Assembly (NCBI GenBank): GCA_030388725.1
Contig: CP128857.1
Location: 4,340,001-4,404,000 of the forward strand
Source: Prodigiosinella aquatilis
Lineage (GTDB): Bacteria; Pseudomonadota; Gammaproteobacteria; Enterobacterales; Enterobacteriaceae
Reading direction: 5' to 3'
Length of the DNA: 64,000 nucleotides
Below, piece by piece: positions 8,501 through 16,978 of this stretch. The notes below the pieces were generated by a model, which saw nothing but the letters and a program-made list of their open reading frames with translations, was not told the origin of the DNA and made no database searches. The position numbers and the translations under genes were made by a program. Position 1 is the first letter of the stretch. Each line of letters begins with the position of its first letter.

Positions 8501-9058
8501 AATGTGCTGGTGTTTGATACCGAAGTCTATTCCAATACCGGCGGTCAATCGTCCAAATCCACGCCCGCCGCCGCCATGGCAAAATTCGCGGCGGAGGGGA
8601 AAAGAACCCGTAAAAAAGATCTGGGCATGATGGCCATGAGCTACGACTATGTTTACGTGGCGCAAATTGCGATGGGCGCAGACAAAGACCAAACACTGCG
8701 AGCCATTGCTGAAGCCGAAGCCTATCCCGGCCCATCGTTGATCATTGCTTACGCGGCCTGTATCAATCACGGCTTGCGGGCGGGTATGGGATGCAGCCAG
8801 AGAGAAACCAAACGCGCGGTTGACGCTGGCTACTGGAATTTGTACCGCTTTAATCCGCTGCGTCAGTCCGCGGGCAAAAATCCCTTTATGCTGGACTCGG
8901 AAGAACCAGAAGAGGACTTTCAGGAATTCCTGCAAGGGGAAGTGCGCTACTCCTCGCTAAAACGGCAATATCCTGACATCGCCGACCAGTTATTTAACAA
9001 AACCGAGCAGGATGCCAAAGAACGACTGGCTCGCTATCAGCGGCTGGCGGACGGTTAA
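5549..9058 (+). CDS. nifJ: Pyruvate:flavodoxin/ferredoxin oxidoreductase
   Basis: 1169 residues, the usual length of enterobacterial NifJ. It oxidises pyruvate to acetyl-CoA and CO2 and passes the electrons to flavodoxin NifF, which feeds NifH. Domains in order: N-terminal thiamine-PP fold (YPITPSTPMAENVDEWAAQG), transketolase-C-like region, gamma domain (YFSYDSKKSGGITVSHLRFG), a 2x[4Fe-4S] ferredoxin domain (CTQCNQCAFICP and CSGCGNCVDICP), a further cluster CAGCGETPY, and the C-terminal TPP site FGGDGWAYDIGYGGLDHV. The start MARKMKTMDGNAAAAYVSYA has AAAGAGG before it and lies downstream of the sigma-54 promoter. It is divergent from nifH, as in Klebsiella. Confidence 0.98.
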   Translation: MARKMKTMDGNAAAAYVSYAFTEVAAIYPITPSTPMAENVDEWAAQGKQNLFGQPVKMVEMQSEAGAAGAVHGALQAGALTTTYTASQGLLLMIPNIYKIAGELLPAVFHVSARALATNSLNIFGDQQDVMAVRQTGCAMLAESSVQQVMDLAAVAHLAAIKGRIPFINFFDGFRTSHEIQKIELLEYDELGKLLDWQAVDQFRRNALHPDHPVVRGTAQNPDIYFQERESSNRFYDALPEVVEHYMADITRLTGREYHLFNYYGAPDADRLIVAMGSVCETIQETVDYLNQRGEKVGLLTVHLYRPFSLVHFFKYIPATVTRIAVLDRTKEPGALAEPLYLDVKNAFYNREQRPLIVGGRYALGGKDIFPSQIVSVFDNLKQVEPKDGFTVGIIDDVTYTSLPYPAEDIDTALPGTTACKFWGLGSDGTVGANKSAIKIIGDQTTMYAQAYFSYDSKKSGGITVSHLRFGQQPITSPYLIQKADFISCSQQSYVNKYDLLAGLKPGGTFLLNCTLEPAELEEKLPVAMKRYLANNAIRFYLVNAVQIARQLGLGGRFNMIMQAAFFKLADIIPAATAADYLKGAVAKSYGNKGQKVVEMNNAAIDQGMLAPVQFNVPDHWKTLGEETVAKRAVPDFIQQILEPMNRQEGDLLPVSAFSNMEDGTFPVGTSAFEKRGIAINVPQWQSDGCTQCNQCAFICPHAAIRPALLSEEEWQTAPVGLTTKPATGAKTLHYHLAISPLDCSGCGNCVDICPSKGKALTMQPLASQQHQIALWEHALTLSPKANPFKKTTVKGSQFEQPLLEFSGACAGCGETPYARLITQLFGDRMLIANATGCSSIWGASAPSIPYTTNHKGQGPAWANSLFEDNAEFGLGMLLGSNAIRQQVASDVTAALSLPLSEALRQSLHLWLELKDHSEGTQERTEQLSTLLEKEKSDDPLLNKIYQNRDYLTKRSQWIFGGDGWAYDIGYGGLDHVLASGEDINVLVFDTEVYSNTGGQSSKSTPAAAMAKFAAEGKRTRKKDLGMMAMSYDYVYVAQIAMGADKDQTLRAIAEAEAYPGPSLIIAYAACINHGLRAGMGCSQRETKRAVDAGYWNLYRFNPLRQSAGKNPFMLDSEEPEEDFQEFLQGEVRYSSLKRQYPDIADQLFNKTEQDAKERLARYQRLADG

Positions 9059-9078
9059 GTTACCGTGATGTGAAATAA

Positions 9079-9105
9079 GGGAAGCATGACAGGGACGTCA
9101 CTTCC
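9079..9105 (+). terminator. Weak hairpin after nifJ
   Basis: GGAAG and TGAC pair with GTCA and CTTCC around an AGGGAC loop, 21 bp after the nifJ stop. The stem is interrupted and no T-run follows, so termination here is only possible. The rest of 9059-9196 shows nothing else. Confidence 0.3.
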
Positions 9106-9196
9106 TGCGCGAAGGAAACTGACTCATTCACTCACAGATTCACACCGAAGATAAACCATGTCATACCTGGATTCGGTCCATGGCACGACAGCGGGA

Positions 9197-9677
9197 TTAT
9201 GGTTCCCCCGCCAGGCTGCCACTGATTTTAAACGCCACCCGTTGCGGATGGTTAACCGAGACCAGATACTCCACTGGCTGCCGGGCACCATCATAAATCA
9301 CGCCGCGATAAACCAGCGCCGGGCATTCAGGTTTAGCGCATAATAATAACTGCTCCTCCTCATTCATGGTGTCGGCCTGGATAGTGCCTTCATCAATCAC
9401 GCCATAAATCTGGTATTGATCCGCCAAAATCTTGTACAACGAGCCGGTGGCTTCCAGCATCGCCTCAGTGAGGCCGGGTACTCGCTCTTGCGGTAAATAA
9501 CTGGTTTCAATACAGAAAGGTTGCCCGTCAGCCAGCCGCAGGCGTTTTATCATCAGTAACGGGTCGTTTTCCTGAATGTGCAATCTTTGCGCGATACGGG
9601 CGCTGGCCTGAGAATAACGGAAATAGATGAGCTGGCTACTGGGAGCGGCGCCATTAAGCTCAATGATTTTACTGATC
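9197..9677 (-). pseudogene. GntR-family regulator, UTRA domain only (5'-truncated)
   Basis: The reading frame on the minus strand ends at 9197 and encodes a UTRA ligand-binding domain of HutC/FrlR-type regulators: ISKIIELNGAAPSSQLIYF, then IQENDPLLMIKRLRLADGQP, IETSYLPQERVPGLTEAMLE and DTMNEEEQLLLCAKPECPAL. The winged-helix DNA-binding domain that should precede it is missing. Upstream of about 9680 the frame runs into sequence that reads, on the other strand, as a sugar kinase. Without a DNA-binding domain it should not work as a regulator. Its original target cannot be named. Confidence 0.75.
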
Positions 9678-9701
9678 CCCAATTCCGATACCGGAATTGG
9701 G
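9678..9701. repeat. Perfect 10-bp inverted repeat at the junction of two truncated genes
   Basis: CCCAATTCCG at 9678-9687 and CGGAATTGGG at 9692-9701 flank a 4-base loop. To the left is a GntR/UTRA remnant reading away on the minus strand; to the right a PfkB kinase remnant reading away on the plus strand. The palindrome marks the fusion point of the two broken genes. Confidence 0.8.
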
Positions 9702-10037
9702 CCCTTATCTCGACTTTGCCTTTTTCTCCTGCCCGCAATATTCACTGGAGGAGACACATCGTTGTTACAGGCGGCAAACCTCGCCGGCAGTCGATACGCG
9801 GTCGCCACCCGAGGCGCTGAAGGCGCGATGTTATACGATGGCACACGGTGGCTGCATCAATCCCCGCTACGGGTTACTCCTGTCGATACGCTGGGCGCTG
9901 GTGACGCCTTTATTACCGCGTTTCTATTGTCGCTACACGCTCACCGTGACCCGACGCAAGCGCTTTCTGCTGGTGCCGAATTTGCCGCAAAAATCTGCCT
10001 GGTCGAAGGCGCATTTGGTGAAGGGGAAGCGTATTAG
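9702..10037 (+). pseudogene. PfkB-family sugar kinase, C-terminal half with frameshift (FrlD-like)
   Basis: Starting at the inverted repeat, one frame reads YLDFAFFSCPQYSLEET, which resembles the middle of fructoselysine 6-kinase FrlD. After a shift near 9755 a second frame continues with AVATRGAEGAMLYDGTRWLH and the PfkB signature PVDTLGAGDAFITAFLLSL, ending at 10037. The N-terminal half, including the substrate lid, is absent. This is a decayed gene. The pairing with a UTRA regulator suggests a lost sugar or Amadori-product operon. Confidence 0.7.
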
Positions 10038-10049
10038 TCACCGGTCCGA

Positions 10050-10679
10050 CTAGTGGGTTTTCAGCATCATCCCCAACGCAGCGGCGGCCATAATAAACGC
10101 TGCCGTCCTGAATAACAGCCGTTGAGCATGAGTGCTGGCCAGAAAATGTCTGATTTTGAGCGCGCCAAGGATAAACATCGCACCGACCGCCAGCAACACG
10201 CTAATAGTCAACGGCACCAGCACCAATCCCCAACTTCGTAGCGAAACCGTATCCAGCGAGATAACCAGCGGCAATAACGCGAGATAAAAAGCGATGGTCT
10301 TCGGATTGCCCAACGTAATGGTCAACCCCGACAGCCAGGCTGAAGTCAGCTCCCCGCGACGGATTTTCTGATCGATATTGATGGTTTTTGGGTTATGCGC
10401 CCAGAATTGCCAGGCTAGCCAGGCGAGATAAGCCGCCGCGCCCCAACGGATTAACGTAAACAACGCGCTGTAACTGTGTGCCACCACCGCCAGACCGAAT
10501 ACCGCAAAAGAGAGGTAAGTCAGGTCACCAATGATTAAACCAAACAGCATGGAAAAACCGGCTACCGCCCCACCGCTCACACTACGGGCAACCAACGCGG
10601 TCATCCCTGGTCCCGGAATGGCCGCAGCCAACCCCAATGCCGAGATATAAGCCAGAATTTGTGCAGGTTCCAACATCAT
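10050..10679 (-). CDS. LysE/RhtB-family amino-acid exporter
   Basis: 209 residues with about six hydrophobic segments. The N-terminus ILAYISALGLAAAIPGPGMT carries the GPG motif typical of LysE/RhtB exporters, followed by GLIIGDLTYLSFAVFGLA. These proteins export amino acids or related metabolites across the inner membrane. Start ATGATG at 10674-10679, behind AGAAGGATAA; either ATG could serve. It is divergent from an Lrp-type regulator at 10895, a common pairing that suggests local control. Substrate cannot be told from sequence. Confidence 0.85.
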   Translation of the reverse strand: MMLEPAQILAYISALGLAAAIPGPGMTALVARSVSGGAVAGFSMLFGLIIGDLTYLSFAVFGLAVVAHSYSALFTLIRWGAAAYLAWLAWQFWAHNPKTINIDQKIRRGELTSAWLSGLTITLGNPKTIAFYLALLPLVISLDTVSLRSWGLVLVPLTISVLLAVGAMFILGALKIRHFLASTHAQRLLFRTAAFIMAAAALGMMLKTH

Positions 10680-10894
10680 TTATCCTTCTCTTTTATTGCT
10701 GCCATTCTTGTGGAAACAGGCTCCATTTTAATGTCAATACATTGATTTATATAACAATTATTACCATTGCGTAAATAACATCATTGAATGCCGATATTAT
10801 GCCTGCTGAAAAAAGAAAAGGGTTGCCTTTAACTCTTGAACCTTCCGCTAATAAAGGTAATATTTACCTATTCAGTCGCCATTTAAGAAATAAT

Positions 10895-11380
10895 ATGACC
10901 GAATCAACATTAAACCTGACAGATATTAAGATTCTGACCTTACTGCAAAAAGATGCCCGCATTACCAACCAGACATTGGCCGACAAAATAGGAATGTCAT
11001 CTTCACCTTGCTGGCGCAAAGTGCGTAAGCTGGAAGAAGACCACATTATTCAGGGTTATCGGGCAGTGCTGGACAGGCGCAAAATTGGCCTCGGGGTGAT
11101 GGTTTTTGTCCGGGTCAGTATTGATAGTCACAGCCAAGCGGAAGCGCGCAAGTTTGAACAAGAAGTGACTGATTTGGAAAACGTGGTGTCTTGCTACAGT
11201 ATTGGCGGCGATGCCGACTTTTTATTGCAGGTCGTCTCGCCGGATCTGGATTCCTATGCCGAGTTCGCCATGTCGGTGATTAGGCGTTTACCCGGCATCA
11301 AAGAGATGCAAAGCATGTTTGTACTCAAAGAGATCAAACCGTTTGTCTCATTTCCAATTAAAAAGCCGTCACTGCGCTAA
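10895..11380 (+). CDS. Lrp/AsnC-family transcriptional regulator
   Basis: 161 residues. An N-terminal helix-turn-helix (LNLTDIKILTLLQKDARITN, then ADKIGMSSSPCWRKVRKLEE) is followed by an AsnC/RAM ligand-binding domain (VSCYSIGGDADFLLQVVSPD, LPGIKEMQSMFVLKEIK). The start at 10895 (MTESTLNLTD) gives the family length; an upstream in-frame ATG at 10784 would add a basic stretch with no homology. Divergent from the LysE-type exporter, so probably senses an amino acid and controls that gene. It is not Lrp itself, which is more conserved. Confidence 0.88.
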   Translation: MTESTLNLTDIKILTLLQKDARITNQTLADKIGMSSSPCWRKVRKLEEDHIIQGYRAVLDRRKIGLGVMVFVRVSIDSHSQAEARKFEQEVTDLENVVSCYSIGGDADFLLQVVSPDLDSYAEFAMSVIRRLPGIKEMQSMFVLKEIKPFVSFPIKKPSLR

Positions 11381-11396
11381 AATCGGCCAGCGTGCT

Positions 11397-11436
11397 GAGA
11401 TGGGAATATCAGGCAAACTGCCAATATTCTCATCTC
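11397..11436. terminator. Bidirectional hairpin between lrp-like gene and efeB
   Basis: GAGATGGGAATAT (11397-11409) pairs with ATATTCTCATCTC (11424-11436), a 13-bp stem with one wobble pair. It lies between two convergent genes, so it may stop both transcripts, though no clear T-run follows. Confidence 0.55.
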
Positions 11437-11498
11437 ATTACCAATAGAATCGGTCTAATTGCAAACTCGCCAGGCAGAAAGAGACAAAGCGAACCGAC

Positions 11499-12767
11499 TT
11501 AAATAGCAAACATTTCAGCACCAATATAAGAACCTTCCTTTGGCGCGGGAGGAACAAAAAAAAATCCCCGAACCAATATGCGAAATATATTCATTCATCG
11601 CGTCAGATGCCCCTAATTTAGTTTGAAGTTTTTCAAATTGTGCAGGGTCTTTCTGATAACTGATAAATAACAGGCCAGCATCCAGCTGGGCCATATTATT
11701 CAGTCCGTCAGTATAGTTATAGGAACGACGCAGAATTTTTGTGCCTTGATTATTCTCATGCGCGGCCAGACTAATGTGAGATTTGGCGGGAATAATCAAG
11801 TTTCCTTCGGAATCGGTCTTATCAAAGTCAGGGGTATCAAACTCTTTTTCCCCGCTGAGCGGTGCGCCAGACACTTTGTGTCGTCCAAAAATGTTGTTCT
11901 GATCGCTTACGCGATCAGTATCCCAGTTCTCAATGTGCATTTTGATTTTACGCACCACCTGATAACAGCCCTGCTGCTGCCACGCTGGACCACCGTCTTT
12001 GATCCAGACGTATTTATCGAAATCGGCTTTCTCGGTGATATTACGGGTGCCGTCCTTAAAACCAAAAAGATTACGCGGCGTCGACTGCCCTTTTCCCGCC
12101 GAAGCACGACCAAATCCCATCAGTGTCCAGCGCGTCGCTGCCGCACCAGTGCTTTTAGCAATACGCGCCAGATCGCGAATGGCGTGATAAGCAACTTGCG
12201 GGTCATCGGCGCAGGCTTGCAGTGAAAGGTCTCCCCCCCACTCAATTCCGCTTGCAGGTTATCACTAGGCAATGGAATCAATTCACGCATCAGGGCGGGT
12301 TTCTGTTGGGCAAGACCGAAAGTATCCGTAAACACGCGTGAACCGAGACCGACCGTCACGGTCAACGAGGCGGGGCCCAAATCCAGTGCTTCACCCGTAT
12401 CCATTCCTACGCCACTCTCTCTGAGGGGTTCTACTTGTCCGATAGTTCCCCCCTTCATCAACTGCGCAATAGCCGATGACCAACGTGCCAGTAATACCTG
12501 CAAATCCCGCCGACTTGAGGTCGTCAAATCAAAAGTCATGAACATGATATAACGCTGAGGTGGCGTACTTATCCCCGGCTGACCACCTACGCCATAAAAA
12601 GCATGCTGGTGTGACAAATCAATCATGTCATCGGAATCGCTCGCCGCAACCGTCTGGCTGTGCGCAGAACTGGCTACCGGAATGACCAGGGCGCTGGCAA
12701 CTGCACCTTTCAGTAGATCACGGCGTGAAAACGTGCCGGTCTTGTCCGAATAGTGTTTATGACTCAT
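11499..12767 (-). pseudogene. efeB: Dye-decolourising peroxidase EfeB, two homopolymer frameshifts
   Basis: Restored length is about 423 codons, equal to E. coli EfeB. The N-terminus has a twin-arginine signal (SRRDLLKGAVASALVIPVAS). Translation from 12767 leaves frame in a G7 run (plus-strand C7 at 12233-12239); one extra G would restore GGDLSLQACADDPQVAYHAI, joining the next frame (MGFGRASAGKG, GXXDG motif GFKDGTRN). Near the end a T9 run (A9 at 11556-11564) again breaks frame; eight Ts would restore GIFFVPPAPKEGSYIGAEM and a stop at 11499. EfeB is the periplasmic haem peroxidase of EfeUOB. Two homopolymer slips in one otherwise intact gene could be real mutations, phase-variable tracts or sequencing errors. 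Confidence 0.85.
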
Positions 12768-12770
12768 TGA

Positions 12771-13997
12771 TCAAGCTCCTTTATTAGCCGCTACTTTCTC
12801 GCCAATTTTTGACAACGGCTCTTGTAACGCCTGAATAGTGCGGCTCAGTTTCGCGGCATCGGCAGCTTTCAGCTCGGCGGTGTAATATTTATAGCCACCG
12901 GCAACCTTAGGATCGCGATACGTTTCCAACTGGTTATGCACGACTGTGAATTGCGCAGAAATCTGCTTGGTCAAATCCGGGTCAATCTTTTCAAGGCCAG
13001 GCTTCAGGTCAGAAAAGGCTTGTTCGGCACCTTCCACATTGCCAGCGAAATCAACCAGGTCAATGTGACTGAATGCTTCTTCTTCTCCGTTAATTTTGGT
13101 GTTCTGAACTTCTTCCAACAGGTCCGCTGCACCATTAGCCAGATCTTCTGGTTTGTAGGTTAGCCTTTTAACCAGCGTGTCCAGCTTGGCGACATTCTGT
13201 TGTAGTTCACTGGACAATTTTTTGGTATCCGGGGTAATTTCACCACGACCAAACAAGTCACGTTCAATCGCATGAAATCCGTGCCAGCCTACTTTAGGGT
13301 CAAGGTTAGACGCTCGCATATCAATGAGATAGTCAAGATTACCGGCATTATCGGTGGCTTTGAAGCCAGGCAGCACAAAGCCATCTACATTGGATTCAAT
13401 ACGTTCATAGAAAGGGCGCGCTTTAGCATAATCAGCTTTCGCTTTACTTAAATCGCCGGCATTAATATCTGCGGCCAGGCGATTAACAGCAACAACCATG
13501 GCATCAACCACACCACTTACATAGATAGCGTAGTTTTTCGTACCTTGCGCCAGAAGCGTCGCGGTACTGCCAGCAGGCCGAATTGCGCTTTTACCGGTAA
13601 CGGTAAAGTCGATCATTTCCTGTTTGGCACCCGGGCAATAGATTTGATATTTGCCACCATCAAGGGTCAGCGTAAATTTCACGGCCGGCAGACCAGGGGC
13701 AAGGTTTTCTTTCTCACCCAGTATACGATTATTGCTCTGTAACTCGACTTCGGTAATCGCGGTTGCGGTCTTATTGATAACATTGAACGTGACCGGACCT
13801 GCTTTCACTGAATTGTGGTCAATCACACAGGTGCCGCCGTCTGCCCCCGTCATAGTGATATTCACGTGTGAGACACCGTTTTTTACCGGGGCAGGCATGG
13901 CATTATTTGCCGAAGCCCCCATCGAAAACATTAACAGTGTAGTCAGGCCAGCAACGGTCATCAGCGGTTCTTTTCGCTTAACTATTTTTTTAGACAT
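12771..13997 (-). CDS. efeO: Periplasmic iron-uptake protein EfeO (cupredoxin plus M75 domain)
   Basis: 408 residues. A signal peptide (VAGLTTLLMFSMGASANNAM) is followed by a cupredoxin-like domain (about 30-130; GGTCVIDHNSVKAG, GGKYQIYCPGAKQEM), then an imelysin/M75-type domain with the HXXE motif in GWHGFHAIERDLFGRGEI. EfeO binds iron in the periplasm and hands it to EfeU. The start MSKKIVKRKEPL at 13997 has AAAGGA upstream; a longer frame to 14129 runs inside the efeU tail and is rejected. It lies 4 bp after efeU and 3 bp before efeB, a tight operon. Confidence 0.96.
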   Translation of the reverse strand: MSKKIVKRKEPLMTVAGLTTLLMFSMGASANNAMPAPVKNGVSHVNITMTGADGGTCVIDHNSVKAGPVTFNVINKTATAITEVELQSNNRILGEKENLAPGLPAVKFTLTLDGGKYQIYCPGAKQEMIDFTVTGKSAIRPAGSTATLLAQGTKNYAIYVSGVVDAMVVAVNRLAADINAGDLSKAKADYAKARPFYERIESNVDGFVLPGFKATDNAGNLDYLIDMRASNLDPKVGWHGFHAIERDLFGRGEITPDTKKLSSELQQNVAKLDTLVKRLTYKPEDLANGAADLLEEVQNTKINGEEEAFSHIDLVDFAGNVEGAEQAFSDLKPGLEKIDPDLTKQISAQFTVVHNQLETYRDPKVAGGYKYYTAELKAADAAKLSRTIQALQEPLSKIGEKVAANKGA

Positions 13998-14001
13998 GAG
14001 T

Positions 14002-15633
14002 TTATTTCCTTTGGTTATTTTCAGGTAATGTCGTCGGTTTTGCGGGGCTAAATAACAGACTGTTTTTGGCAAATATCGGCTGTCGTTGCTTATGGCGTGT
14101 CCATGACATCCGTAATGCACAAAAGACAAAAATAAGCGCGAGTACAGTTAAAAAGAGGGGCAGTATTACGGCCCAGAAACGGGAAGAATCCTGAAGTGTC
14201 TGCATCCGTTGCAACGCCGTCTCAACGTGTTGTCGATAGGCGCGGGCTACCTGCCAGTTACATGCAGACATGGGCTTATCATTACGGGCGGTGACAGTTC
14301 TTGGTGATTGAAGACCGCTTCCCGAGAGTGTGACAACATCATCGGAATGCCCGCTGGCGTTCAGTAACACCCCTTGCGCAATAGAGACATCAATAGAGCA
14401 GTGAACTGTCCATGCGGCCTGATAGGGGCCAGGATGCTGTGAGGGATTCAGGCCAATAGGAATACGGTTACCATAGAGCTCAACGACTTGATCCAGAGTC
14501 AGTACCTTAGGCGCATCCTCGGGTGTCAATGACCTTCTGATCGACCACGTTTCGACCACAAACCCATCTTGGTTTTCCTTCACCTGCGCATCAGTGGGTA
14601 AATCCAATATCCTGGGTTTGCTGCCGGTTGATATCACGTCTAGCTGATAACCATTGTCCGCTTTTTTCAGAAGTGTCAGTTGACCGGCTGGGTTTTGTGC
14701 CTCGTTACTGACCAGGGGTACAGTATTCGGTATGTGCAACGTGGGCTTGGGGTAATACAGAAACAATGACAGGGCAGACAAAGCCAGTACCAGAGCACTA
14801 CTCAACAGCCAACGTACGGCTACTTTTGTCGAAGGACGGTGGTCTGAGGGCCAGTAGATAAACAGGACGACGATAACAATGTAGAGAAACCACCCTAACA
14901 CTTCTATCAGACATGGGTCTGCCGGAATACCAAGCACACCGGAGATCAATGCAGACTGTATCGAACCCGGTGGCACCAACCAGGTGAGATTGGCAATCCG
15001 CTCCTGGCCGATATTAAGCCAACCGGCTTCATGAGCACTGCGCAGAGAGGTAATAATCAACCCCCCTGCGACCAGGATCAGGAAAAGGCCGGTAAAACGG
15101 AAAAATCGAGACAGATTGATACGAACACCGCCGAAATAGATACCGCAGCCAATAATGACTGCCATGATCAGACCGATAACAGCGCCGACGGCAGCCCACG
15201 CGGCAGATTGCGCCACTGAGAAAGTAGCCAGCAAAAAAACGCTCGTCTCGAAGCCCTCTTTGAGAACGGCCAGAAACGCCATACTGGCCAGCGCCCAGGC
15301 ACTGGATTGGCTGATGGCCTGTGCGGCTTCGTTTTCCAGCGCTTTCTTCATATTATGGGCATGCGTATTCATCCACATAATCATGCCGGTGACAAAGAAG
15401 ATGGCGACAGCACCGATAATCGCCTCCATCCCTTCCTGGCTTGCCTGAGGTAACGCGTGTTCAGTCATTTCAAGCACGACACCGACAATCACAGAAAGGA
15501 GAACAGCCAGAAAAACCCCCGCCCACATGGCAGTGAGACTTTTGCCATTTTTACGTAAAAAAGCCGCAATAATGCCAACGATAAGCGCCGCTTCCAACCC
15601 CTCACGCAGCCCGATAACGAATGTAGCTAACAA
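14002..15633 (-). CDS. efeU: Ferrous-iron permease EfeU (FTR1 family) with long C-terminal extension
   Basis: 543 residues, about twice the E. coli EfeU length. The first 290 or so residues form the FTR1-type permease with two acidic iron motifs, REGLEAALIVG near residue 10 and KEGFETSVFLLA near 145. From about residue 290 there is an added, largely extracytoplasmic segment (LTLLKKADNGYQLDVISTGS, TVHCSIDVSIAQG, NDKPMSACNWQVAR) and a final membrane helix (FWAVILPLFLTVLALIFVFC). The start is TTG at 15633 behind AGGGGCGAG. It is the first gene of efeUOB, preceded by a Fur box. Confidence 0.92.
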   Translation of the reverse strand: MLATFVIGLREGLEAALIVGIIAAFLRKNGKSLTAMWAGVFLAVLLSVIVGVVLEMTEHALPQASQEGMEAIIGAVAIFFVTGMIMWMNTHAHNMKKALENEAAQAISQSSAWALASMAFLAVLKEGFETSVFLLATFSVAQSAAWAAVGAVIGLIMAVIIGCGIYFGGVRINLSRFFRFTGLFLILVAGGLIITSLRSAHEAGWLNIGQERIANLTWLVPPGSIQSALISGVLGIPADPCLIEVLGWFLYIVIVVLFIYWPSDHRPSTKVAVRWLLSSALVLALSALSLFLYYPKPTLHIPNTVPLVSNEAQNPAGQLTLLKKADNGYQLDVISTGSKPRILDLPTDAQVKENQDGFVVETWSIRRSLTPEDAPKVLTLDQVVELYGNRIPIGLNPSQHPGPYQAAWTVHCSIDVSIAQGVLLNASGHSDDVVTLSGSGLQSPRTVTARNDKPMSACNWQVARAYRQHVETALQRMQTLQDSSRFWAVILPLFLTVLALIFVFCALRMSWTRHKQRQPIFAKNSLLFSPAKPTTLPENNQRK

Positions 15634-15669
15634 TGAACTCGCCCCTGGAAATAGGATTCTTGATTAAAT

Positions 15670-15688
15670 AAGAATGATTATTGATATC
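15670..15688 (-). promoter_or_regulatory. Fur box upstream of efeU
   Basis: On the minus strand GATATCAATAATCATTCTT matches the 19-base Fur consensus at about 14 positions. It lies roughly 40 bp before the efeU start, where Fur-Fe(II) would block transcription in iron-replete cells. Confidence 0.7.
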
Positions 15689-15955
15689 ATTTAGTTTATC
15701 AATAGAGAAGGCGGAGTGTATGAGCATTTGAAACTGAGTGAGTCTAAAAAGACTTTTTTATATAAAATGATGTCTTTTTGTATCTATATATGTAAAACAA
15801 CATGCAAGAGTGCCCTTCCTGGCAACCGGGGAACCATCACCACACTAAAATCGGTAAGCGTGCGTCGCGCGATAAGGCGCGACAGCAACATTTCACGGTT
15901 AACATCACTATCCACAGAACGTTCAACATCACAGCGGGACACCGATTGAACAGAT
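15689..15955. other. Intergenic stretch between efeU and lgoD, no gene seen
   Basis: This AT-rich region upstream of the efe Fur box and beyond the lgoD stop contains only a 77-codon frame without recognisable homology or ribosome site. I see no RNA gene or repeat in it. Confidence 0.5.
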
Positions 15956-16978
15956 TCAGAAATGAATGACGCCTTTGATCAGATCGCGGTTATTAATCAC
16001 ATCCTTTTCATAAACATCGGCCAGCACATCAAAACGGTAACGGTGGGTCAACATCATCTCGGCCCTGAGCTTGCCCTCAACCATTAAGCGCCCCACTTTG
16101 GCAAAGTCGTCCAGGGTTGCATTACGGCTTCCCATTATGGTGGTCTCTTTCTTATGGAATTCAGGATCAGAAAACTGCAATTCCCCTTTAAACAGTCCGA
16201 CGAAAATGATGCTGCCGCCGTGACGAATCAAATTAACGGTGTTATTCATCGCCAACGGATTGCCGGTGGCGTCGATCACCTTCTGCGCCAGCGAGCCACT
16301 GAATTTCTCACGCAACTGCGCATCAAAATCTGCCTGCGCAGGATCCAATGCTTCAAGCTGTAGATACCGTTGTACATGAGTACGTCGTTCCGCACTGGTA
16401 TCTGCAACCAACACATGAGCGCCGTCCGCCTTGGCTATCGCCGCCACACCCAACCCGATAGGCCCGGCCCCCACCACCAGCACCGGCTCTTCGGGTTTGA
16501 TCTCTGCCCGACAAACAGCATGAGCACTGATAGCAAATGGCTCAATCAATGCCGCAGATTCAGGATCAATCCCCTCCGCCAATAAAATATTAGTCACCGG
16601 TACACTCAGATATTCACTAAATCCACCATCCTGATGTACACCAATCACTGAAATATTTTCGCAGCAATTAGTACGCCCACTCAAACAAGCCTGGCATTTT
16701 TTACAGGCCACATAGGGGAGAACTACGACCTGTTTTCCGATTCGTATATCATGAATATTATTGCCAAGACCGACCACCTCCCCACATATTTCATGGCCTA
16801 ACACCCGTGGATAACTGAAAAAAGGTTGTTTCCCCGCCCAGGCATGAATATCCGTACCACAAATGCCTACTGTCTTTATTTTTATCAACACCTCATTATC
16901 TGCCGGAATGGGCTTATTACGCTGCTGGAAAAGCATATTTTCTGGTTCTAAACACACCAATGATTTCATCATAACCAT
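15956..16978 (-). CDS. lgoD: L-galactonate 5-dehydrogenase (zinc alcohol dehydrogenase family)
   Basis: 340 residues, closely resembling E. coli LgoD (YjjN). The enzyme oxidises L-galactonate to D-tagaturonate with NAD+. The catalytic zinc site is in KTVGICGTDIHAW and LGHEICGEVVG; the structural zinc cysteines are in CKKCQACLSGRTNCC; the NAD fold has VVGAGPIGLGVAAIAKADGA. The stretch AMNNTVNLIRHGGSI and VGLFKGELQFSDPEFHKKET is nearly shared with E. coli. The start MVMMKSLVCLEP is behind GGGAG; later methionines two or three codons on are possible. Divergent from lgoR, so lgoR probably represses it. Confidence 0.92.
   Translation of the reverse strand: MVMMKSLVCLEPENMLFQQRNKPIPADNEVLIKIKTVGICGTDIHAWAGKQPFFSYPRVLGHEICGEVVGLGNNIHDIRIGKQVVVLPYVACKKCQACLSGRTNCCENISVIGVHQDGGFSEYLSVPVTNILLAEGIDPESAALIEPFAISAHAVCRAEIKPEEPVLVVGAGPIGLGVAAIAKADGAHVLVADTSAERRTHVQRYLQLEALDPAQADFDAQLREKFSGSLAQKVIDATGNPLAMNNTVNLIRHGGSIIFVGLFKGELQFSDPEFHKKETTIMGSRNATLDDFAKVGRLMVEGKLRAEMMLTHRYRFDVLADVYEKDVINNRDLIKGVIHF

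Noticed and set aside
8414..8935. A 173-codon minus-strand frame inside nifJ
   Set aside because: Antisense to the NifJ TPP domain with no supporting signal.
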